Assembly (NCBI RefSeq): GCF_020829625.1
Contig: NZ_JAIVFX010000006.1
Coordinates: 248,001-312,000 of the forward strand
Source of the DNA: Nostoc sp. XA010
GTDB taxonomy: Bacteria > Cyanobacteriota > Cyanobacteriia > Cyanobacteriales > Nostocaceae
Reading direction: 5' to 3'
Length of the DNA stretch: 64,000 nt
The notes beneath the pieces were generated by a model. It was not told where the DNA came from. It searched no databases and saw nothing but the letters and a program-made list of their open reading frames with translations. Numbering within the stretch: the stretch's first letter is position 1; every line of letters starts with the position of its first letter. A program made the position numbers and the translations under genes. Below are positions 36,503 to 45,693 of the stretch, one piece after another.

Positions 36503-36706
36503 GTGTATTTAACTCCAAAAAGCGGTTTATTTCTGGGTGGTTCTTGTGTAAGTGCGATCGCGGCTGTTGGTTCGATTTTTGAACTCAGTTACGGACGACC
36601 AGATTTTGGTTTCACAGCCACTGCGATTATTCTGGCATTGAGCATTCCACTCACAGGATTATTTTTTTTCGCCGCAGTGAAGGACGCAAGGGCTAACATG
36701 AAATAA
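36503..36706 (+). CDS. Small two-helix membrane protein
   Basis: A 67-residue protein with two hydrophobic helices (residues ~8-25 and ~38-60) and a basic C-terminus. The start is GTG 36503, 10 bp after the def stop, with an AGGGGG-like site; the two are probably co-transcribed. No family is recognised. Confidence 0.65.
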   Translation: MYLTPKSGLFLGGSCVSAIAAVGSIFELSYGRPDFGFTATAIILALSIPLTGLFFFAAVKDARANMK

Positions 36707-36871
36707 GCATCAGGTATATAAAAAAGGTAAAAGGATGAAATAAAAAGGCAAAATTCATTCTTTTACCTTTTATTTTTGCTCTCCATCTTCCACGGCCCCA
36801 AAAGCTTTTAGCGTCACTAAGTGCTTTGCCGTTAACCCTGTAACCCCAGCGATCGCTTCTAAAATAGAAGA

Positions 36872-37690
36872 ATGCTGTCAACTCCTACTCAACTACTGCG
36901 ACTGTCTCAAGGACAACTAAACTTACTAGAAGCTTGTCCGCGTAAATTCCAACATACTTACCTAGAACAACTAAATTCGCCCTCAAATCCAGAACAAGAA
37001 GAACGGCAAACTTTGGGTAGTCGCTTTCACTTGCTAATGCAGCAGCAAGAAATGGGTCTGCCAATTGATAGTTTTCTGCAAGCAGATGCTAAACTGCAAA
37101 GCTGGATGCTAGCTTTTGCTGATGCAGCCCCAGAAATTTTAACGCCTGCATCTGATAATCAAACTTTCCGTGAGAGTGAACACTACCGAACTCTGCAAGT
37201 TCAGGATTATTTGCTGACGGTTGTCTATGATTTATTGATTGCAGATAACCAACAAGCGCAAATTCTCGACTGGAAAACTTATCCTAAACCACCCAATAAA
37301 CGCAAGTTAGAATCCAACTGGCAAACACAGCTTTATCTGTATGTGTTGACTGAAACTAGCAACTATTTGCCAGAAAATATTTCGATGACTTACTGGTTTG
37401 TCCAATCTGAAGGAAAACCACAAAATATTAAATTTAATTACAATACTGCTCAACATACACAAATAGCAAAGAAACTTAATCAACTGTTAAGCCAGTTAAC
37501 TATTTGGCTGGAATCTTACCAAAATAACCAGCAATTTCCTCAAGTGGTGGAAGGCAGCAAAACCTGTGATTATTGTCAATTTGCCAAACGGTGCTATGGC
37601 TACGGTGGTAAACTACGCACACAAACAACTGAAGAAGCAGTGAGAGATTCATTGCCAAATTTTGACAGCATTCAAGAAGTCTCACTTTAA
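36872..37690 (+). CDS. PD-(D/E)XK nuclease, RecB/Cas4-like, with Fe-S cysteines
   Basis: A 272-residue protein of the RecB-like nuclease group. A Cys at LLEACPRKF (residue 22), with Cys-x2-Cys-x5-Cys near residue 235 (CDYCQFAKRC), forms the four-Cys set of Fe-S nucleases such as Cas4 and AddB. The nuclease core shows YDLLIADN and ILDWKTY (the D...D-x-K motif), then WQTQLYLYVL. It probably processes DNA ends. It lies about 110 bp upstream of recJ on the same strand, which fits a shared repair role. No cas genes are nearby. Confidence 0.82.
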   Translation: MLSTPTQLLRLSQGQLNLLEACPRKFQHTYLEQLNSPSNPEQEERQTLGSRFHLLMQQQEMGLPIDSFLQADAKLQSWMLAFADAAPEILTPASDNQTFRESEHYRTLQVQDYLLTVVYDLLIADNQQAQILDWKTYPKPPNKRKLESNWQTQLYLYVLTETSNYLPENISMTYWFVQSEGKPQNIKFNYNTAQHTQIAKKLNQLLSQLTIWLESYQNNQQFPQVVEGSKTCDYCQFAKRCYGYGGKLRTQTTEEAVRDSLPNFDSIQEVSL

Positions 37691-37721
37691 TTTTATCCGC
37701 AGGATTGTTTTATCGAACTAA

Positions 37722-37800
37722 CAGTTAAAAGTTAGTAATTAGGAGTTATCAATTAAAACTCTTAACTCCTAACTTCTCACCCCTAACTCCTAACTTTAGT
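37722..37800. repeat. Heptanucleotide array before recJ
   Basis: AGTTAGTAATTAGGAGTTA units then complementary CTCCTAACTT units run right up to the recJ start codon. Confidence 0.8.
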
Positions 37801-40221
37801 ATGCCAGAACAACAGCAGTGGACTATAGCAGCAACCGAACAACCCCCGGAGTCGTTTATCCAAGCGGTGAAACAGTATACACCCGCATCAAGTGGAATAT
37901 ATGCAGCACAATTGTTGTGGCAACGGGGAATTAAAGATCATCAACAGTTAATAGCTTTTATTAACCACAAAGATTATCAACCAGCGAGTCCCTTTGAGTT
38001 TGGGCAAGAAATGCCCTTAGCGATCGCCCGGTTGCAACAAGCATATAACATCAAAGAAAAAATTGCCATTTGGGGAGACTTTGATGCTGATGGGATTACC
38101 GCTACATCTGTACTCTGGGATGGATTAGGCCAATTTTTTACACAAAATACTCAGTTAATTTACTATATTCCCAATCGCCTGAAAGAATCTCACGGACTCA
38201 ATAATCAAGGGATTGATAACCTCGCAAAACAAGGTTGTAAATTAATTGTTACTTGCGACACAGGCAGCACAAACATTGAGGAAATTATTTATGCCAAACA
38301 ACTAGGCATAGATGTAATCGTTACAGACCATCACACCTTACCTGCCGAACGCCCACCCGTCGTAGCAATTATTAATCCTCGTTATTTGCCCAGAGACCAT
38401 CAACTATTCAATCTTTCTGGGGTTGCGGTAGCTTATAAGTTAGTGGAAGCGCTATATCAAAGTCTGCCTAATATTGCAAAAAATCCGTTAGAGGATTTAT
38501 TAGATTTAGTAGCAGTAGGATTAATTGCCGACTTAGTGCACTTAAGTGGAGATTGTCGCTATTTAGCACAGATGGGAATTCAACGACTGCAAGCAGATTT
38601 TCAACAGCCAGCAGCAGCGCGTCGGCGTCCGGGGGTGGGGCGATTATTAGAATTGTGCCAAAAAAGTGGCGATCGCCCTACAGATATTTCCTTTGGTTTG
38701 GGGCCAAGAATTAACGCCGTCAGCCGCATCCAAGGCGATGCTAGTTTTTGCGTTGAATTATTAACTAGTCGAAATGCTAAACGTTGTAACGAACTAGCCG
38801 AAGTTACAGAACTCGCAAACACCCGCCGCAAATCTTTGCAAAAAGATGTGCAAGCGCAAGTAGCACAAAAACTTACTCAATTAGACTTATCAACCACCAG
38901 CGTCATCGTCCTAGAAGATGCCCAATGGCCTGCGGGTGTCTTGGGCCTAGTTGCTGGACAAGTAGCACAAGAAACAGGTCGCCCGACTATTTTGTTAAGT
39001 ACAGAGGGACTGGAGACTGGGGACTGGGAACTGGGGACTGGGGAGGATTTTTCCCAATCCCCAATCCCTAATCCCCAATCCCTAGCCCGTGGTTCCGCCC
39101 GTTCGGTGAATTCAGTTGATTTATACCAACTGGTAAAAGACCAAGCACATTTGTTACATCGTTTTGGGGGACATCCCTTTGCAGCAGGTTTGAGTTTGTT
39201 AGTGGAGAATATTCCTTTATTTACAGCAGCGATTAATCAGCAGTTGCGGCAATCTTTAGGTAGTACAACTCTAACGCCAAGTGTGCAAGCAGACTTGACG
39301 GTAACAGTCGCAGACTTGGGGAAAGAGTTATTTTTGGAACTGAAACTGCTAGAACCTTGTGGAATGGGTAATCCTGTTCCGAAGTTACTAATTCAAAACT
39401 GCTGGTTTGAAAATTCTTGGCATCGTAATCAGCAGGATTGGCAAGGGAAAAAGGTACAGTACATTAAAACCGAGTTTGATATTCGGGATGATTCCAACAG
39501 AAGTGCTTTTCCTGGTATATGGTGGGGACACTACAAAGATGAATTGCCCATAGGAAGGTGTGATTGCATAGCAGAATTAGACTACAACACCTTCAAAAAA
39601 CGTTATGAAATCAGATTAATTGCCGTGCGTCCCAGTGTTAACTCAGCACTTAACACTCGGAATTTACCACTCATCTTAGACTGGCGTAATTTAACCACTC
39701 CCCACTCTCAGGTAGAGACGCGATTAATCGCGTCTCTACCGATTCCCCCACTCTTGCTTGAAGATTGTCCGACGAATTGGGATGATTTACGTGCGTGGTT
39801 GCGGCGATGTTTAACGATAAGTAGTTCGCAACAATTAGCGATCGCTTGGCCTAAACCCAACCTGCAACCACCCAATCAAATTTGGCTGACTCTTGTAGGA
39901 ATTGCCAAATATCTTAGTCGCACAAATCAACTCGTTACCCGCGTCCAACTTTTAGATAAAATCGGTATCACTGACCAAACCTTACTTCTAGGAATCAAAG
40001 CTTTAAAATATTTAGGGTTTACAGTCAAACGACAAGACCGTTATCTGCAAATCACCTGGCATTCAAGCGATAGTGCAGAAAACTTGGCTGAGGCAGCAGT
40101 GGAACGATTTTTAGCTGCTGTCAGAGAAGAACAATTTCAGCAACAGTATTTTGCTGAAGTTCCTTTATCTACTATTGTGGCGATCGCAAGTTCCGACAAT
40201 TACGTGGGTAGAAACTTTTAA
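37801..40221 (+). CDS. recJ: Single-stranded-DNA exonuclease RecJ, with two in-frame repeats
   Basis: RecJ degrades single-stranded DNA 5' to 3' in repair and recombination. The DHH-family motifs are IWGDFDADGITATS, VTDHHTLP and DLVAVGLIADLVHL; DHHA1 follows with HRFGGHPFAAGLSL. The 806 residues are longer than usual RecJ. Part of the excess comes from repeats. Residues ~402-428 (LETGDWELGTGED, SPIPNPQS) are encoded by a heptanucleotide array, just before DHHA1. Residues ~637-647 are encoded by a 30-bp perfect palindrome. A C-terminal extension with winged-helix-like content follows. Confidence 0.93.
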   Translation: MPEQQQWTIAATEQPPESFIQAVKQYTPASSGIYAAQLLWQRGIKDHQQLIAFINHKDYQPASPFEFGQEMPLAIARLQQAYNIKEKIAIWGDFDADGITATSVLWDGLGQFFTQNTQLIYYIPNRLKESHGLNNQGIDNLAKQGCKLIVTCDTGSTNIEEIIYAKQLGIDVIVTDHHTLPAERPPVVAIINPRYLPRDHQLFNLSGVAVAYKLVEALYQSLPNIAKNPLEDLLDLVAVGLIADLVHLSGDCRYLAQMGIQRLQADFQQPAAARRRPGVGRLLELCQKSGDRPTDISFGLGPRINAVSRIQGDASFCVELLTSRNAKRCNELAEVTELANTRRKSLQKDVQAQVAQKLTQLDLSTTSVIVLEDAQWPAGVLGLVAGQVAQETGRPTILLSTEGLETGDWELGTGEDFSQSPIPNPQSLARGSARSVNSVDLYQLVKDQAHLLHRFGGHPFAAGLSLLVENIPLFTAAINQQLRQSLGSTTLTPSVQADLTVTVADLGKELFLELKLLEPCGMGNPVPKLLIQNCWFENSWHRNQQDWQGKKVQYIKTEFDIRDDSNRSAFPGIWWGHYKDELPIGRCDCIAELDYNTFKKRYEIRLIAVRPSVNSALNTRNLPLILDWRNLTTPHSQVETRLIASLPIPPLLLEDCPTNWDDLRAWLRRCLTISSSQQLAIAWPKPNLQPPNQIWLTLVGIAKYLSRTNQLVTRVQLLDKIGITDQTLLLGIKALKYLGFTVKRQDRYLQITWHSSDSAENLAEAAVERFLAAVREEQFQQQYFAEVPLSTIVAIASSDNYVGRNF
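39007..39085. repeat. Heptanucleotide array inside recJ
   Basis: GGGGACTGGGA units then complementary CCCAATCCCTAAT units, in frame. Confidence 0.85.
39711..39740. repeat. 30-bp perfect palindrome inside recJ
   Basis: Each half reads GGTAGAGACGCGATT. This is a known style of Nostoc spacer repeat, here read as codons. Confidence 0.85.
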
Positions 40222-40284
40222 AACGTGAGTTCGACTGCTATTTTCGTGCAAATCCCTTTTATATTGATGAAAATTGCCAGCCTC

Positions 40285-40318
40285 AGATCCCCGACTCTAA
40301 GAAGTCAGGGATCTTGTT
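40285..40318 (+). terminator. Hairpin downstream of recJ
   Basis: A 12-bp stem with one C-A mismatch (40285-40296 with 40303-40314), loop 6 nt, then TTGTTGTTC. Probable terminator of recJ. Confidence 0.6.
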
Positions 40319-40363
40319 GTTCACAAATAATTTAAGATTACTAGGTGGTATAACAATCAACTG

Positions 40364-41317
40364 ATGGCCGAGGAACTAGAAAGAGCAGATAATGATAGTC
40401 CGTGGAAAGAAATTTTAGAAGCTTACTTTCCCCAAGCAATGCAATTTTTCTTTCCCCAAACAGCAGAACTAATTAATTGGGAACTTCCCCACGAATTCCT
40501 CGATAAGGAATTTCAACAAATCGCCCGCGAAGCAGAATTTGGTAGGAGATATGCAGATAAATTAGTTAAAGTCTGGCAAATTCAAGGACAAGAAACTTGG
40601 CTATTAATCCATGTAGAAATCCAAGCAAAATCAGAGGATACTTTTGCAGAAAGAATGTTTTCCTACAACCTGCGAATTTTTGACAGATTTGCGAAACCTG
40701 CCATTAGTTTGGCGATTTTGTGCGATACCGATCCGACATGGCGACCCAATCAATATAGTTATAATTATCCCAATACCAGGCTGAACTTTGAATTTGGAAC
40801 CGTCAAGCTGCTGGATTATCAAAGTCGTTGGACAGAATTAGAAGCCAGCGACAATCCATTTGCAACTGTAGTAATGGCGCATTTGAAGACACAGCAAACA
40901 AATAAAAAGCCAGGAGAACGCAAAGCTTGGAAATTTAGCTTGATTCGCCGATTGTATGAATTAGGATTGCAAGAAAAAGATATTCGTAACCTTTACCGAT
41001 TTATTGATTGGGTTATGATTTTACCAAAAGCATTGGAAGCAGAATTTTGGCAAGAGTTTAAGCAATTTGAGCAGGAGCGGACTATGAGCTACATTACCAC
41101 AGGTGAACGCATTGGTTACGAGCGGGGAAAACAGGAACAAGGACAAACACTAGTCCTACGGCAACTACAAAAACGGGTAGGAGAGTTACCACAAGAGGTT
41201 CGGGGGCGCATTCAAACTCTTTCCCTAGAGCAATTAGAAGCACTTGGCGAGGCTTTATTGGATTTTACAACCATTGAGGATTTACTTAACTGGTTGGAAG
41301 CAAATCAAACAACCTAG
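40364..41317 (+). CDS. Rpn/YhgA-like nuclease-fold protein with DUF4351 tail
   Basis: A 317-residue protein. DSPWKEILEAYFPQAMQFFFP at the start, the LLIHVEIQAKSEDTFAERMFSYNLRI strands (PD-(D/E)XK style, E-x-Q) and a C-terminal DUF4351 (LRQLQKRVGELPQEVRGRIQTL) are recognised. The family is abundant in cyanobacteria and related to recombination-promoting nucleases; a cellular role is unknown. A bidirectional hairpin terminator follows. Confidence 0.82.
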   Translation: MAEELERADNDSPWKEILEAYFPQAMQFFFPQTAELINWELPHEFLDKEFQQIAREAEFGRRYADKLVKVWQIQGQETWLLIHVEIQAKSEDTFAERMFSYNLRIFDRFAKPAISLAILCDTDPTWRPNQYSYNYPNTRLNFEFGTVKLLDYQSRWTELEASDNPFATVVMAHLKTQQTNKKPGERKAWKFSLIRRLYELGLQEKDIRNLYRFIDWVMILPKALEAEFWQEFKQFEQERTMSYITTGERIGYERGKQEQGQTLVLRQLQKRVGELPQEVRGRIQTLSLEQLEALGEALLDFTTIEDLLNWLEANQTT

Positions 41318-41367
41318 CAAATTCGGGTTTAATAAGTAATCAAGCGGACACGATCTGATTAAAAAAT

Positions 41368-41400
41368 AAGCCTGTATTCATTACTGAATCAGGCTTTTGA
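41368..41400. terminator. Bidirectional terminator
   Basis: A 12-bp stem with one bulged T (AAGCCTG-T-ATTCA with TGAATCAGGCTT; arms 41368-41380 and 41385-41396). Rightward it is followed by TTTTGA, leftward by TTATTTTTTAATC. It sits between convergent genes. Confidence 0.8.
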
Positions 41401-41438
41401 TGTTTATTAATACATTTGCACGGAGAACTTCAGTTTAA

Positions 41439-42077
41439 TTACTGAACAGTGAATCCTTCTGGTCTGATTGCATCTTCCAAATCAACCCCCATCAGGTTAA
41501 CCCCTTGGATGTTTGCATTTGTGAGATTTGCCTTTTCCAAGTCTGCGCCCTGTAGGTTAGCCGTTTGCAGATTTGCTCCTAGCAGGTTGGCTTTCTCTAG
41601 GTCTGCATCAAATAGGTTTGCTCCCACAAGGTTTGCTCCCAAAAGGTTTACCTTACCTAAATCTGCTCCTTGAAAGTTTGCCCCTTGTAAATTTGTTTGC
41701 TGTAAGTTAGCCCTTTCTAAATCTGCATTTTGTAAGTTAGCACCCTCCAAGTTTGCCGCTTGCAGATTTGCGTCCTTTAGCATTGCTCCAGTCAGATTAC
41801 ATCCGGCACATTCGTTGGTTTGTAATAAACGTCTAACGTTTTCTGCAACAGACACTATTGGGGACGTAACCGGAGATATTAGTGGGGAAGTTACAGATTC
41901 CATTGGGGATGAAACCGGAGATATTACTGGAGCTAATTCAGATTCCGTAGGTATGGATGGCGTTAGTGTTTGAGCTTTAACTGCTTGCTGGTCAAGGAGC
42001 GAAAATCCTATTACAAGTACCAGAAATACTGCTGTTACGATCCAGCGAGTTAATTTTTTAGAATTTGATTGATTCAT
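41439..42077 (-). CDS. Exported pentapeptide-repeat protein
   Basis: From the ATG at 42077 (with GAAGGA nearby) the product is 212 residues. It has a signal/anchor helix (RWIVTAVFLVLVIGFSLL, then AVKAQ). A Pro/Ser-rich stretch follows with ISPVSSP-type repeats. From about residue 100 there are about 20 pentapeptide units of the A(D/N)LxxAN type, forming a right-handed quadrilateral beta-helix. The function is unknown; the Cys pair ECAGC lies at the cap. The frame is open to 42179. Confidence 0.85.
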   Translation of the reverse strand: MNQSNSKKLTRWIVTAVFLVLVIGFSLLDQQAVKAQTLTPSIPTESELAPVISPVSSPMESVTSPLISPVTSPIVSVAENVRRLLQTNECAGCNLTGAMLKDANLQAANLEGANLQNADLERANLQQTNLQGANFQGADLGKVNLLGANLVGANLFDADLEKANLLGANLQTANLQGADLEKANLTNANIQGVNLMGVDLEDAIRPEGFTVQ

Positions 42078-42322
42078 TAGTTCCTTCATAAGCTGATTCG
42101 TAGTGCTGGGCTTGCTTTTATAAGAGCCATCAATAATGTGCTTTATTCTCACTTTAGATAACTTGATTGATAACATCAAATATTATTTTGATTCCAATTG
42201 ATAAATTCAAGTGATTAAAAATTTTTTTAGATGGGAAACGATCGCTGATTTTTTGGTTATATCTGGGAGATAGCACCCATCAATAATTTCGAGTTTTCAG
42301 ATCGGGTGCAATCGCTTCATGC

Positions 42323-42997
42323 TTAATGAGAAAGCATTGCCAGACTAGGCAAAAGCCGATATGTTTCACTTTTAATTAAGATAGAGAGTCCCAAGTAAAT
42401 TAAGACAAAGGGGAAGATTTTCCGACCATAGCGAGTTAAAACGGGAGCCATGAGAGGATTACGAGTCAGGTTGTAAGACAGTAAGCACCACATCCCAACA
42501 GTGAAATAGCAAGAACACAGAATTACACCCAAACTTGGAAGATTGCTACTGGCAAACAACGGTACATAGATCCCAATATTGTTTCCTCCATTGGCAATGG
42601 TGACAGCAGAAACGCGGTAGGTTTGCGGATCGCGGATGGTTTCCAATAGTGATTTCTTCTGGCGTCCAGATTTCATAGGAGAGGTTAAGTCAATTGATAC
42701 AGCTTGCACTGTCTCTTCTTCCTCTTCTCGACTGATAAGATTACTGATACCAATGGTGATGGGAAGCAAACCCAGCAAACCAATCCAGGTACTTGGAACT
42801 AGCAGACCGCCGAAGAAACCAGGGAGACTAGCGCATACTAAGGCTGTGAACCCCAGAAATTCACCAAGAACAATATGCTTAGGACGAAAGCTGCGATTGA
42901 CTTTTCCGAAGAAAGCTGTCAAATATAAATTGTCGTCAAAGGTGGTTGCAAAAGCGGTAGAGATTCCAATAATTAATGTACTAATTAGCCAAGTCAT
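42323..42997 (-). CDS. CadD-type cadmium resistance transporter family protein
   Basis: A 224-residue membrane protein with five to six helices. FATTFDDNLYLTAFF, VLGEFLGFTALV and TIANGGNNIGIYVPLFA are the CadD signatures. Members confer cadmium efflux or sequestration in Gram-positive bacteria; the substrate here is unverified. No ArsR/SmtB-type regulator is adjacent. Confidence 0.85.
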   Translation of the reverse strand: MTWLISTLIIGISTAFATTFDDNLYLTAFFGKVNRSFRPKHIVLGEFLGFTALVCASLPGFFGGLLVPSTWIGLLGLLPITIGISNLISREEEEETVQAVSIDLTSPMKSGRQKKSLLETIRDPQTYRVSAVTIANGGNNIGIYVPLFASSNLPSLGVILCSCYFTVGMWCLLSYNLTRNPLMAPVLTRYGRKIFPFVLIYLGLSILIKSETYRLLPSLAMLSH

Positions 42998-43602
42998 AAT
43001 TGTTGCTCACGATAATTCAATGCTGTTTGTCCTAGTCCTTCTGTGCTCCCCGATGTCAGGGCAGTTCAGCAGATTTTGTGACTGTTTTACCTAACGACCA
43101 CCGATCGCGGTTCGTTAGCCATTAGCCAGTTCCCCAGTTTTTAGAAGCTATTGCCTCTAATCAGATTGGTGATTTTTTTCTCAGCAAGGTACCTTGGGAG
43201 CTCATGCAGTCAATATTATGGCTTTCACCCCAATAAGAGCAAATACTCTTGTTTTTTAAAACGATAAATAAAAGTGATTCATAATTTAACCATTATGTTT
43301 GCCTCGTTTCCTCGTTCCTGGAATGCATTCATTGAGACTCTGACTCAATGTTTTACTTGAAGCAGCAGCCCTAATCAGCCACAGAGCATGGGAACGAGAG
43401 AATACCTAATACTGAGTTTGAGAAGTTTCTCTGCGTAGTTTACCGCCGTAGGCATCGCTCCTATTGAAGAGATGGTAAGTGGTTTTCTGTCGGTAAAGTT
43501 TAAGATATTCTTGACGGCTAGCGTTCAACGTCGGTTAATATGACTAATCGCGTGGCTTCAGTTTTAAAATTTACAGTAATGTTTAATATTTAACTTGTAA
43601 TT
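42998..43602. other. 605-bp intergenic region, repeat motifs only
   Basis: Contains a weak hairpin with T-run (AAGAG...CTCTTGTTTTTT, 43235-43257) and a CTCGTTCC...GGAACGAG inverted motif (about 43310 and 43391) of the kind seen in Nostoc spacers. No open frame is supported. Confidence 0.5.
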
Positions 43603-44043
43603 ATGCTAACCAGTGTTGACCGTTTATTATTTGTCCGGCGAGTCCCAATTTTTAAGGAATTGCGGGATGATTTTATTGTGCGGCTCACTTCAGTAATGAA
43701 CGAATTGTCATTTCCAGCTAACTACACGATTTTTCGCCAGGGAGAAGAAGGGCGATCGCTCTATATTGTCGTCTCAGGCCGAGTTAAAGTTCACATTGGC
43801 AATAAACAGTTGGCAGAGGTGGAACAGGGAAAATACTTTGGTGAGATGGCAGTATTTGATACTCAACCTCGTTCCGCGAGCGCAACGACTTTAGAACCTT
43901 GTGAATTTTTAGAACTGACGCAAGAGCAGCTGTATGATGCGATCGAAGAAACTCCCGAAATTGCTGTGAATATCATTCGTGAGTTATCCCGTCTGATTCG
44001 CAAGTTGAATGACGATCTGAGTGTCACCTCTTTACGGAGTTAA
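43603..44043 (+). CDS. Cyclic-nucleotide-binding domain protein
   Basis: A 146-residue single-domain protein. The fold shows the IFRQGEEGRSLYIVVSGRVKV beta-roll and the phosphate-binding cassette YFGEMAVFDTQPRSASA with the Glu and Arg that bind cAMP/cGMP. It ends in a helical tail (RELSRLIRKLNDDL). There is no DNA-binding domain, so it differs from NtcA/SycrpA. It may signal through a partner. Confidence 0.88.
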   Translation: MLTSVDRLLFVRRVPIFKELRDDFIVRLTSVMNELSFPANYTIFRQGEEGRSLYIVVSGRVKVHIGNKQLAEVEQGKYFGEMAVFDTQPRSASATTLEPCEFLELTQEQLYDAIEETPEIAVNIIRELSRLIRKLNDDLSVTSLRS

Positions 44044-44083
44044 TTCTCTGATAGCTTTTAATTCACCCTACTGGGTTTTGCGC

Positions 44084-45571
44084 TTATTTCCACGTTTCTA
44101 TAGATGCTAGTTTTCGACATTCTTGAAGAAACTGTTGGGGAATTTCTCTAGTTCCTCCCCAGTGCGAATGCACATAAGAAGCATAAACATTTTTAGGCAA
44201 ACCCCATCCCTCACATCCCATATTTTCCTCACAGTCGTAGCGAGAAGTTTCAAATAGGGGCTGAGTAGGATTTAAGGTTAAATGGGAACGATGAAACTCA
44301 TGTCCGTAAACAGTTGTACCTGCCTTAACTAACAGATTATCTTGCAAAGCTACTGCCCGACGATAGCCTAAAGTTAAACGCCCACCCATTACAGCAGATG
44401 TCGGTAAAACTCCCGCCATTGACCAAGATTTACCCTCAAAATCGATAATTTGCTCACATAAATACATTAATCCTCCGCATTCAGCGATCGCAGGCATTCC
44501 TTGAAGAATTGCTGTTTTCACTGCATCACGAACGCTAGTATTTTCTGCTAGTTGCTGGGCAAAAACTTCTGGGAAACCGCCCCCAAAATACATTCCCTGC
44601 ACATCTTTTGGTATTGCAGCATCTTCTAAGGGACTCCAGAAAACTAGTTCTGCGCCAAGTTGTTGCAGCAAATCAAGATTGTCTTGATAGTAGAAATTAA
44701 AAGCGCGATCGCGGGCTACTGCAATTCTGACTAGGGATGAGGGAAGATGAGGGAGATGAGGGGGATGAGGGGGATGAGGGAGAGGTTTTGATTTTAATAG
44801 GGGTAATAAATGTTGCCAATCGAAGCAGGTATCTCCTAAATCGGCGAGGCGATTAATTAAAGCGTTGAGTTCGGGAAGTTCTGCTGTGGGTACTAAACCC
44901 AAATGGCGATCGGGAATTGTGATGTTATCTTGACGCCGCAGTACGCCGAAAATCGGTAATTGTAAGGGTTCGAGAGAATCTTTCAGTAGAGAGAGATGGC
45001 GATCGCTCCCCACCCGATTTAATACTACCCCAGCTATTTTAATTCTAGGATCAAAAGACCGATAGCCATGAGCGATCGCAGCTACAGAACCAGATAAACG
45101 ACTACAATCAATCACCAACACCACAGGTAAATCTAAAAGCCGCGCGATGTGTGCCGTACTCGCAAAATCTGTTGGACATTGGGTATTAATCAATAATTTT
45201 TCTTTCCCTGCTTCCCCTGCTTCCCCTGCCTCCCCTGCTCCCCCTGCTCCCTCATCCCCACTCCCCACTCCCCATTCCCTACTCCCCTTCACTCCATCAA
45301 ATAGCCCCATTACCCCTTCGACTAGGGCATATTCACTCAGTTGGCTATGACGGGCAAAACATTGTTGAACGTAGGCTTCAGAAGTCAACACTGAGTCTAA
45401 ATTGCGACAAGGACGACCAGTTACGTGTTGATGAAACATCGGATCGATATAGTCTGGGCCTACCTTGAAAGATTGCACCAGGCGATCGCGACGGCACAAA
45501 GATGCTAAAAGGGTGAGCGTAACTGTTGTCTTGCCCACCCCACTACGTTCTCCAGCAATGATTAAAGCCAT
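44084..45571 (-). CDS. cobB/cbiA: Cobyrinic acid a,c-diamide synthase, with two in-frame repeats
   Basis: The enzyme uses ATP and glutamine to amidate the a and c side chains of cobyrinic acid in B12 synthesis. The N-terminal P-loop is GERSGVGKTTVTL, followed by KVGPDYIDPMFH. The C-terminal glutamine amidotransferase has FGGGFPEVFA and the catalytic Cys in AECGGLMYL. Two repeat-encoded inserts break the domain: residues ~93-126 (WGVGSGDEGAGGAGEAGE type) and ~258-279 (PHPPHPPHLPHLP). The overall length of 495 compares with about 460 for the family. Confidence 0.93.
   Translation of the reverse strand: MALIIAGERSGVGKTTVTLTLLASLCRRDRLVQSFKVGPDYIDPMFHQHVTGRPCRNLDSVLTSEAYVQQCFARHSQLSEYALVEGVMGLFDGVKGSREWGVGSGDEGAGGAGEAGEAGEAGKEKLLINTQCPTDFASTAHIARLLDLPVVLVIDCSRLSGSVAAIAHGYRSFDPRIKIAGVVLNRVGSDRHLSLLKDSLEPLQLPIFGVLRRQDNITIPDRHLGLVPTAELPELNALINRLADLGDTCFDWQHLLPLLKSKPLPHPPHPPHLPHLPSSLVRIAVARDRAFNFYYQDNLDLLQQLGAELVFWSPLEDAAIPKDVQGMYFGGGFPEVFAQQLAENTSVRDAVKTAILQGMPAIAECGGLMYLCEQIIDFEGKSWSMAGVLPTSAVMGGRLTLGYRRAVALQDNLLVKAGTTVYGHEFHRSHLTLNPTQPLFETSRYDCEENMGCEGWGLPKNVYASYVHSHWGGTREIPQQFLQECRKLASIETWK
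44735..44800. repeat. GATGAGGG array inside cobB
   Basis: Tandem GGGAGATGA/GGGGGATGA 9-bp units, in frame, encoding His-Pro-Pro repeats on the minus strand. Confidence 0.85.
45195..45295. repeat. CTTCCCCTG and CTCCCCA array inside cobB
   Basis: 9-bp CTTCCCCTG units followed by 7-bp CCCCACT units, in frame. Confidence 0.85.
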
Positions 45572-45693
45572 AAATGAAACAAATGAGGTTTTTATACCAA
45601 TTAGGGGAGTTAGGCTGAAAAAGATAGTCTAATAATATAGCTAGAGATTAGCCGACATCGGATAGTAATGAGCCATCAAAAGAGGAACATTTT

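Noticed and set aside
36872..37690. Cas4 of a CRISPR system
   Set aside because: The Fe-S nuclease layout fits, but there are no cas1/cas2 genes or repeats; adjacent recJ suggests a repair role.
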